Below, in pieces: positions 18,762 to 25,985 of a DNA stretch of 25,985 nt. The first letter of the stretch is position 1, and each line of letters begins with the position of its first letter. The stretch spans positions 9,094 to 35,078 of the forward strand of contig CALSCR010002248.1 in assembly GCA_943704495.1 (NCBI GenBank). Direction: 5' to 3'. Below the pieces are notes generated by a model. That model was not told the origin of the DNA. It was given only the letters and a program-made list of their open reading frames with translations, and searched no databases. Source of the DNA: Pigoraptor chileana. Its lineage: Eukaryota; Opisthokonta; Filasterea. The position numbers and the translations under genes were made by a program.

Positions 18762-20936
18762 ATGACGACACTAGTACTGCAGGTGCCAAAGGCCGCCCAC
18801 TTTAAAATTGTGGGGAAAGGGGGCGAAGTTGCAAAGCATTTGGAGGAAACATTCGGTATAAAGATCAAGGTCCGTCTCTCGTCTCAGCTGCATCCACTTC
18901 GATGTTGTGTTGTTCTGCGCTGCTGATCAATAGTCGCGATCGGTGCTGCTCTTTTGAAACAACAAAACAGAATGGAATGTATTGTGCAAAAGAAACCTGT
19001 GGTTATCTCTCTTTCATTCATGCGCGGCGGAATGTTAAATTCTCTGGGATCTAAGTAGATGGGGGGCATCCTGCTTTATGTTGGCTGTGGCTGTGTGTAC
19101 AGGTGCCCGAGCGCGATAGCCCCAGCATCGAAGTGGCGCTTCTCGGTGATGCAAATCGTGTTTTGCAAGCACAGCAAGAGATTGGGCGCCTTATTGGATT
19201 CAAAGTGGGTTGTGGTGTCTGTGGCCACTTCAATGCTGCACGTTTTAATGACTGTTGTATGCCGTGTCATTTCAAAACGAGACTTTATTTGCCTTTGAGC
19301 TGAGATATAAACGCATGCGTGACTATGATGCTAGGTTGGGCCAGATTCCATTGCGACTGCGCAATACAACATTGCGACTGCTTCCTACGGTGCCATCATC
19401 GGCAAAGGAGGCGAGACAATTCGCAGGCTTCAGACGGTGTCAGGTGTGTACCGCTGGATGTGACCGTTGCCTCACTGCATCTTCATCCATTCATGTGACG
19501 CTGTATCGCATTTTGGAATAGTTTGGATTATAACTTCCTGTTGCAATGTCTTGCATCGTGCTATGATTGTGCCATCTTCAGGCTGTTGTATCGACCTTCC
19601 CCGGCAAGATGCCCCACCACCGCAGAACCTGCGCATCACTGGCTCGCGTGCCAACATCGCCATTGCCGAGGCGGAAATCGAAAAGCTTTTAAGCCAAGGG
19701 GTGGGCGATATGTAATGAAAGCGCTTGCAATTTCGCCTCCTGTCTCGGCGGACAGATGCAGGAACCCTGGTTGCATATGCCACCGTTGATTGTTGTGGCG
19801 GGGATGTTGGCTGATGACTCGTGTTGCCTACTTGTTGATCGGTGCATTGGGTTCTATTGTTTTATCAGCTGAAGCGCATCGCCATCGACGAGCAGGCGGC
19901 ATCCAAACCAAAGCCCAAAAAGGACATAACTTCGGTGAGATCTCGTGCCTTTCTTTCCCTCAAACGATGAGTAATGAACGATTCACAACATCCGTGCGTG
20001 CGTGTGCGCGTGTTGTCTCTGAGAGGTTTGGGTGTGCTCTGTATACAGTGGGCTGGCAATCTGTTTCTTAATACCCGGGTCTCCGTTTGAAAAAAAATCA
20101 ACTGCGTTTTCGTTGTGCAGAAGCCGATCAATCTGGCCTTGTTTTTCCCAGACACAAATGCGTCCGACGGCTGGAACTTTGACATCTTCCTCGACTATTT
20201 GGGATCTGCAACGTGAGATGGAGATGCCCTCTCTACATTTTGATTTTGATTGTTTCGCGCTCACGTGACGTCGGGTAATCGGTGCATTAATCTACAACAC
20301 TTCCAACAATGGTGTTTCTTGTCTTTTGTGTACATTAATACATGCAGGAAAGCACTGGACATATGCGTATTTACGATAACGGACGATCGCATTGCCAATG
20401 CAATTCAAGAAGCTCATTTGACGGGCATTCGCGTGCGCATCATCACCGACAACGATACAGTGTCGAATGTTGGATCTGATATTGCGAGGCTGCGGAAGAT
20501 GGGAGTAGCCATTAAAGTGGATAAGACCGCCAAGCTGATGCACCACAAGGTTGGAGTGACAGCTGGTGTTGTTGTTGCTGTTGTTGTTGTTGTTGTTGTG
20601 AAGTTCAACTGGAAGTTTTTTTCAATGTCGAATATGTGTGTTTTGGTCGCCGATCTTGGCTGGTATGGTGTCATTCCCAATGTATTCAATGAATTGTTGG
20701 CTCTCTCGTGCCTCTTCGCTAATCTCCCCCGCTCTTAATGCCGCGTTAACCCGTCTTGCATTTTGTAGTTTGCCGTTGTTGATGGCGCGTTACTTTTAAA
20801 CGGGAGCCTCAACTGGACTCGGGCGGCAAGCAATGACAACTACGAGAACGTCATGATCACAAATGCGCGGGAGTTTGTCACGGCCTTCCAGAAGGAATTT
20901 GACCGCATGTGGAGCGACACTGCCAACTTCCACTGA
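18762..20936 (+). CDS. Tandem KH-domain protein fused to a Zucchini/PLD6-type HKD nuclease
   Basis: Predicted RNA-binding endonuclease or phosphodiesterase. Exons 18762-18869, 19103-19204, 19335-19443, 19582-19700, 19869-19934, 20121-20212, 20348-20549, 20769-20936 give 321 residues. KH1 occupies about 1-70 with GKGG at 18-21; KH2 about 71-146 with GKGG at 93-96, both intact. A Lys/Pro linker follows. The PLD domain (169-321) has strands ALDICVFTITDDRI and IRVRIITDND, then the catalytic HxKxxxxD at His264, Lys266 and Asp271, and NGSLNWTR typical of PLD6/Zucchini. A single HKD motif means the active enzyme should be a homodimer, as in that family. No N-terminal mitochondrial anchor is visible from this start; the in-frame ATG at 18705 adds only a short polar stretch. 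The acceptor of exon 3 (GCTAG at 19334) is the least certain junction. Cardiolipin hydrolase activity is the alternative. Confidence -1.
20563..20600. repeat. GTT trinucleotide tract in last intron of KH-PLD gene
   Basis: About twelve GTT units with one GCT interruption, just after the donor that follows the HHK codons. Confidence -1.
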
Positions 20937-22048
20937 GGGACTGACCACACCGCAAAGATGCCACCAAAGGGTCGGGTGCCGCACTCACGCCATCCTCCCA
21001 TCACCGACATTCCTCCGGAAATATGATTCGCAAGTGCAAGTGGGCAGATGCATGCGGATGGTCAGTGGAGGGAAGGGAGGGACATGCTGATTCTCAATCT
21101 GAAGAATGCCCAATCAAATCAATTCAAGCCAAACAATAAATGCTTATTTTGATTTTATTAGGCCGTGTGTGATCCCGCATTCCCCGTCAGGCGGGGATCG
21201 CCAGTTAGGCGGGGGTCCTTACTCACTGGAATGGCAACAATTGCTCCTCCTCCTGCACACACGGCTGTCCAGTCGGCACATTTCTCCATGTTTCCGATGG
21301 GTGATCTCGCCACATTCCGTGCGCACCCCAATTGCTTGCCAAAACAATGCATCCATGGTCTACCACGCTAAGAATTCATCAACTTCCCTTTGCAGTGCCA
21401 TTATTTTTACCCAACCGTTTACCTTTATTTCTGTTTTAGGACGGGTTCTTAGTCAGGGCAAAACTCAGGCCTACTGCCGGTGGCGACATTGCCCGTGCGA
21501 TTCGCCTTACTTTATCCTGCGGATACCGACCACACCACACCGCCTCCACAATTGTTTGCAGACAGGGCGTTTTCTTGTGAAGGCGACTAAGCTGGAACGC
21601 GAGGAGAATGCGGGCGCATTTCGCCGGTCACGCGGCAATTCATGTTCAGTTCCCTTGTGAAGTTGTACCACCCTACAATGCCCGCGCTGGACAAAAATAA
21701 CGCCGTTTCTCACAAATAATTAGCGTCCATCCTTGGGGATTAGGGCCATTGAATTCACAACGCGGAGACTCGTGACCAGTCACTACAATAAAGCCGCTTG
21801 TCCCGACGGTCAAAGATTGTCGCAAGAACGAATGCTAGATGCACCTGCCTGACTACCATCTATGGTTTGTGCAACCCGGCATGAATCGGAGACGATGATG
21901 CACTGGCAAAGCACACAATTTGCAACACTCTGCTACTTATGCACGAGATGTACAAATGGATGGTCCGCTGAGACGCTGGTACAAACCCAGTTGAAGGCAG
22001 ATGCTGAGTGGCACTAAGGCGGCGAGACCGAGAGCGTTCCATTCCAAC
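20937..22048. other. Long intergenic region, no gene recognised
   Basis: This 1.1-kb stretch separates two + strand genes. It carries an AATAAA at 21135-21140 and another at 21787-21792, and an imperfect short tandem (GTCAGGCGGGGATC / GTTAGGCGGGGGTC) at about 21187-21217. A + strand open frame of 184 codons (21106-21660) crosses it but has no recognisable domain and no convincing splice or start context, so I do not call it a gene. A decayed gene or an uncharacterised RNA cannot be excluded. Confidence -1.
21135..21140 (+). terminator. Candidate polyadenylation signal of the KH-PLD gene
   Basis: Canonical AATAAA 199 bases after the stop codon, followed by a T-rich stretch (TGCTTATTTTGATTTTATTA). 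It is the first such hexamer downstream of the gene. Use of this signal by the organism is assumed. Confidence -1.
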
Positions 22049-23539
22049 ATGCATCGGAGTCAAGTTGCAAACTTATCTGCCTTTGCCGTCTTGCTTATCT
22101 CGACAACATGCGCTGTCAGATCACACGCACTCGAGATCCAGGGTGTGAAGCAACCAAGCAATAACAACGAAGATGTCGACCCGGACAGCGCACACTCTGT
22201 TAAGCACGTGGTCATCATTGGCATTGATGGCCTGGGCTCCGAATACATCCACTCCTTGGAGGGACAGATGCCAAACGTCCACTCGTTCGTTGCATCACAA
22301 GGTCTGTATATTGAGCGCTCGCGTGCACTGTTCCCGTTCGTATCCATACCCAACTGGGCATCTTTTTTCGTGAGTCGTCCGCCGTCGCACACGGGCATCA
22401 CAGGCAATGTTCCTCCATACACTGGCAAACCGCTTGTTCCCGAGGGCACTTTTCCGCTGCCAGGGCTCCGATTTCCATCCCTGCCGGAGAGCGTGCGCAA
22501 GCATATACCAGGGGCGCGCTTCCTCTATGTCACGGAACACCAGCATCTCGCAAAGTATTTGTTTGACGACGAGGACCTCGGCGTCCAGGATCCAGTGTCG
22601 CCGGGATTTTTGCAGCGCCTGTTTAACCCGCACGCTACGCCGGGCCTCGCATCTTTTGCGTGCAGCTCATACTTGCGAAAGTACGCTTCGCTGCTTTACA
22701 GCGGATTTTGCGCTGAAATCGCAGAGAGAAAAGTCCGCTCTCATCTGAAGGCGCACGGAATCCCGGCGCTGTCATTTGTGCAAATCAACATTGTCGATGC
22801 CACGGGCCACATGGCCGGCTGGGGTTCGGCAGAATATGAAGACGCGATTTCGTACGCGGATGCGCAGATTGGCGGGGTGTTGCGCGCATTTCACGAGACA
22901 TCGCCCACCTTTTACGAAGACAGTGCGATATTTGTTATATCGGACCATGGAGGGAAGGACCGAACGCACGGCGACGACAATCCCCCCAACGAGGCCGTGC
23001 CATTGGTTGTGCGGGGAGGCGGATTCCCCCGCGGATGCACTCTGCGAGGATGGACGAACGTGACGTCGCTTGACATTGCGCCGACTGTCGCACACATGTT
23101 AGGCATTCCACGTAATCCACTGTGGATGGGAAGGGATCTTTTTGTCAGTGGGCCCGTTATGGAGGCGTGTGAAAGCACCGCTAATGCCAACTCGAATGAC
23201 GGTGGTGAGGAGAGCCGGCTCAGCGGTCACAAACGTGATGTTGGTCGGAGATTCACCGAACCCGACGTTGACGAAACTGAGCGTTGGACTAACTATACAA
23301 ACACGGCGTCGCGTCCGTCGGATGTGCGCACATACTCTGTGAAATACGCTTCTGAGGATACGGAGCGATCGCTTATAATCGCCTGCGCCGTTCTCGGAGC
23401 ACTTGTGTTGACCAACATACTCGTATTTATCGGACTCGGCTTTGTGCTTGCGCGGCGTATGAGGAGGCGGTGTGTGCGGAACAAAGAGAGTCCATCTCAA
23501 CAAGCGCTGTCCGAGAACATTGCGATGGAAAGTGTGTGA
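22049..23539 (+). CDS. Membrane-anchored type I phosphodiesterase / nucleotide pyrophosphatase (ENPP-like)
   Basis: Single-exon gene of 496 residues in the alkaline-phosphatase superfamily, predicted to hydrolyse phosphodiester or pyrophosphate bonds outside the cell or in the secretory lumen. Signal peptide at residues 1 to about 27 (LSAFAVLLISTTCAVRS). Metal-site residues visible: Asp60 (IIGIDGLG), nucleophile position Ser99 (FVSIPNWASFF), Asp250 and His254 (IVDATGHMAGW), Asp299-His300 (ISDHGGKD), His307 (THGDDNP). The C-terminal part (DIAPTVAHMLGIP, MGRDLF) is typical. A single membrane helix lies at about 441-470 (LIIACAVLGALVLTNILVFI), followed by a basic cytoplasmic tail. Animal ENPPs use Thr as nucleophile; Ser is present here. 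An in-frame ATG at 22001 would give a long 22-residue n-region, so 22049 is preferred. The substrate is unknown. It is the only gene here without introns. Confidence -1.
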   Translation: MHRSQVANLSAFAVLLISTTCAVRSHALEIQGVKQPSNNNEDVDPDSAHSVKHVVIIGIDGLGSEYIHSLEGQMPNVHSFVASQGLYIERSRALFPFVSIPNWASFFVSRPPSHTGITGNVPPYTGKPLVPEGTFPLPGLRFPSLPESVRKHIPGARFLYVTEHQHLAKYLFDDEDLGVQDPVSPGFLQRLFNPHATPGLASFACSSYLRKYASLLYSGFCAEIAERKVRSHLKAHGIPALSFVQINIVDATGHMAGWGSAEYEDAISYADAQIGGVLRAFHETSPTFYEDSAIFVISDHGGKDRTHGDDNPPNEAVPLVVRGGGFPRGCTLRGWTNVTSLDIAPTVAHMLGIPRNPLWMGRDLFVSGPVMEACESTANANSNDGGEESRLSGHKRDVGRRFTEPDVDETERWTNYTNTASRPSDVRTYSVKYASEDTERSLIIACAVLGALVLTNILVFIGLGFVLARRMRRRCVRNKESPSQQALSENIAMESV

Positions 23540-23977
23540 TTGTTTATGCAAATGCAAAAAGGCGGGGCAAAGACTCAATTGTATGCCCAGAGCTTGTGTA
23601 TTAAAGTATGTGAAACCGCTTGTGTTGTTGTTTTTTCAGAGATACACAAGTTGAAATGCATCTTTTTGGTCTTCCCGGGAGACTGGCTCCACGGTCCGTG
23701 TTCCGCTGATCGCTCAATACGGTCTGGATGCACAATTGCATGCATATCCACACCACCAATGAGGGTGATGCCGAGTGCGTCACAGTGGCCGGCTCCACTT
23801 CGTCATGCCGCGCACTCAGTGGCGCCGGTAGTTGGCACGGTTCTGCATTACATGTCGACAGTTATGATTTAATGGTCGCCATGTGAGCTGACAACAATGA
23901 CACGGGTTATAATCACAAACAGTGATTGCGCTTGTTATTGAAAGCGTGTTCAACGAACAACAGTTCTGTTTGATGGA
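23540..23977. other. Intergenic region with possible upstream exon of the WD40-like gene
   Basis: ATTAAA at 23600-23605 may end the phosphodiesterase transcript. A small open frame (23728-23886) starts MHNCMHIHTT, includes SGAGSWHGSALHVDSYD and runs into a good donor (AT|GTGAGC). Its phase does not match the next exon I can see, so I leave it uncalled. Confidence -1.
23600..23605 (+). terminator. Candidate polyadenylation signal of the phosphodiesterase gene
   Basis: The variant hexamer ATTAAA 61 bases after the stop codon. This is assigned on motif and distance only. Confidence -1.
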
Positions 23978-25867
23978 ATGGAAAGAGCGGGCGAATCCAC
24001 TTTGTCACTTGGCAGTGTTCGCCTGCGCACGACGAGACTTAATCTCCTCGATGGCGGTGAGATAGTCTCAAGTGGATGCTGTTTTAACCTGCTCAGTAGA
24101 TGTCTTTGCGCAGTTTTCGCTTTGTACGTGACTGGAAACGTCTTAGATTGGGTTTGTGCATCTGGTGAAAGGCACCTGATGCTCAAACGCATTACCACAC
24201 ATATGCTGCTCGCAGCCTTTTGTGATGATGAATTCGGTCTCGCTTGTACCGACGGTAGTTGCGTGTGGATCGAGCAGGGCGTCAGCATCAGCGGCGCCTC
24301 CCTGACTTCGCAAGGTCGCTTTCATATTGCAGGCGACTTCAAGTGAGATTTCCACAAATCGTTTTGTATTTTGTATGGAGTATTTTAACAACACACCAAC
24401 ACACAACATCACAATAGATTGTTTAATGTCTTGCAAACTCTCAAGCTCATCAACTCGCGATATTTGTCCTTCAGAGACATATCTTCTCTCTCGTGGTCGG
24501 CCCCGATTCCAACGCCTCACAAAGATGAAGACGTCACGCGCATACTTGCTGTTGTTGCGGGTGCAAATGTGCATCTCCATCTCGTTCAATCGACCGCACG
24601 ACGAGTAAGGTCAGCGAGTGCCGTTGCGTGTTTAAAGGGCTCGCTGCGACTGCTCGCTGCTTCGTGGCACAGCCGCATATGCGCTCTCGCCGTATCCGTC
24701 AGCTGATGCATTAATTCTGGCGGCATCTTTGCTGTTTGTGTGGCTGGGATTGATTGATCCTGTACTGCCAGCCTGAAAGTGTGGGTCGCATCTGCAATAC
24801 CCTTTGGTTGTGTTCCTTCACTCGCCCACTCCATCTCCACCCTGTCACTTGCCTTGTATGTCTCAAAAAATAACACAACGGTCAAATAGGTCTGTGATTT
24901 TGATGGTGTGACAATCCACGCGGCTCTCGAGGACGCGAGTGGTCATGGCTTCTCCTTTGAATCGCGTCGCATACCCTCTCTCGCGAAGGTAGGTGCTTCT
25001 CTGCTTGGTGTGGGACTTGTCTCTAAATCGATCTTGGCAAGCCTGCAGTTGTCATGGTGTACTTTTCATCACACTTTTCGCGTTTTCTTAATTCTCTTGC
25101 GACCAGGCGCGCGTCGGATGCTGCTCGTGGTCGCCTTGTGGGATGGAAGTGCTTATGTGAGTGGATGTGGCTTTTGAAGTGTGATGGAGATCTGGCGTCA
25201 TTGACAAACGTTGAAGCGTGAGACAATTGCGTTGCGAGAGAGTGCAAGCTCACAAGTATGTTCACACACGTCGTGCGTGCATGCGCCACCGCAGGGGAAC
25301 TGATGGCGGCCTCCAATTGTTCTCGTGGAGTGGAAGTGAAGCGGCGGCAGAAGTCTTGAAGGGCGAGTTCACGGTGAGTGGTGGCGTTGCTGTGCATGCT
25401 GGCGTTATTGACTGCACCGCAGTGTAGGATTCTCGTCTTACCCTCCGTCCCTCTCCTCTGCACAGACGTGCGTCATGTCCCTTCCTCCGGGCGTTGGGCG
25501 TGTGGGCGCAGTCGCTGTTGATAGGCTCCATATACCACAAACGGCGACGGAAGCAGGCGATTATTTCCGAGTGGCGTGTGCGACTGAGGCACCGCAGGGG
25601 TCTATTGCATCTGGCGCATCCGATTTGTTTGAGACTGCTTTTGCGGCGTCCACATCGTCTTTTTCATTTTCCTCGTCCAATGGTACGGTGTGTGCGCCCA
25701 TCGCTGAGATTGCGCAAGTGGAGGGTGGTGAAGTGGCGGTGGATGTCCGTGGGGTGGGTTCGTCTGTCGGCGGAAGAAGCAGTGCCGTTATGTCCGTCGG
25801 TCGGAGTGCTATGTTTACGGCCTTTGGTGGTGGACGTGACGCATCGTCCCTTGTTCTCCAGCGAAAG
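23978..25867 (+). CDS. WD40-like beta-propeller protein, partial (continues past right edge)
   Basis: Family not recognised. Exons that join in phase: 23978-24056, 24114-24342, 24418-24604, 24890-24988, 25107-25156, 25295-25373, 25466-25867 (375 codons). The joined product shows propeller-like blades: FGLACTDGSCVWIEQG, RFHIAGDFKLFNVLQTLKL, ISSLSWSAP ... RILAVVAGANVHLHLV, and GCCSWSPCGMEVLMGTDGG followed by LQLFSWSG. The SWSPCG-to-LFSW segment, which spans an intron, is the best WD-type repeat. The last visible exon is Ser/Gly/Ala-rich (ASTSSFSFSSSNG, GVGSSVGGRSSAVM) and ends at a GTGTGT donor, so the gene continues beyond the window. The frame is open upstream of 23978 to an acceptor at 23963, so the true start may lie in an earlier exon. 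A scaffold or trafficking WD protein is possible, but nothing here decides it. Confidence -1.
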
Positions 25868-25985
25868 GTGTGTTGCTGTCAAGACTCCTTATGCACTTTC
25901 AAGCAAAGGAAGTTGGTTTTGTGCGGCTGTTGAGAGACGTCAATCCTGGTCCTCAGTTACAGCGGATGGTACTCCTCCTTCCCCC

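Noticed and set aside
21106-21660. A 184-codon + strand open frame between the KH-PLD and phosphodiesterase genes
   Set aside because: It starts just before a candidate poly(A) signal, is rich in His, Arg, Cys and Ser without any recognised domain, and no splice context supports it.
24586-24885. A 99-codon minus-strand open frame
   Set aside because: It overlaps an exon and an intron of the plus-strand WD40-like gene, and has no recognisable domain; the plus-strand exons on both sides join in phase without it.
25023-25463. A 146-codon minus-strand open frame
   Set aside because: It lies opposite two short plus-strand exons and their introns. Those exons join in phase into a WD-type repeat, which is stronger evidence than an open shadow frame.

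Overview
The window looks like one stretch of nuclear DNA from a free-living unicellular eukaryote. Genes are dense, lie on both strands and carry many short GT-AG (sometimes GC-AG) introns. These introns are filled with CA/TG, CT and GTT microsatellites. The gene set (class C 7TM receptor, ADA2, a ZZZ3-like protein, Zucchini-type PLD) is plainly eukaryotic. I cannot fix the lineage by eye; an opisthokont, apusomonad-like or other protist would all fit. No tRNA, rRNA, CRISPR array, transposase or retroelement was recognised.

Layout. (1) 90-9287 (+): the 3' 20 exons of a large gene. It joins a Pmp-like Gly-Gly-rich parallel beta-helix ectodomain to a complete class C (GABA-B-like) seven-helix domain and a coiled-coil tail; its 5' end lies outside the window. 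(2) 9811-13438 (-): ADA2, a histone acetyltransferase adaptor (ZZ, SANT, SWIRM; nine exons). (3) 14059-15547 (+): a membrane-anchored DXD sugar transferase, GT32-like, divergent from ADA2. (4) 15777-18270 (-): a ZZZ3-like SANT + ZZ protein, convergent with the transferase. (5) 18762-20936 (+): two KH domains fused to a Zucchini/PLD6-type HKD nuclease, divergent from the ZZZ3-like gene. (6) 22049-23539 (+): an intronless, membrane-anchored ENPP-like phosphodiesterase. (7) about 23978 to the right edge (+): the 5' or middle part of a WD40-like propeller protein that I could not assign.

For genes 1-5 I placed splice sites by hand. In each the summed exon length is a whole number of codons and the domains stay in frame across the junctions. 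This is the main support for the models. ADA2 and ZZZ3 are both known subunits of the animal ATAC acetyltransferase complex and sit only about 2.3 kb apart here. The KH-KH-PLD protein combines in one chain two parts (tandem KH of TDRKH/Papi, and PLD6/Zucchini) that work together in animal piRNA maturation.

Beyond the genes, a dispersed element of about 50 bp (core GCGCCTAAGACACTGACTTG) recurs at least nine times. It lies in introns of the receptor gene and of ADA2, and upstream of the ZZZ3-like gene, always in the sense direction of the gene it belongs to. In the last ADA2 intron it forms a 60-bp-period array.
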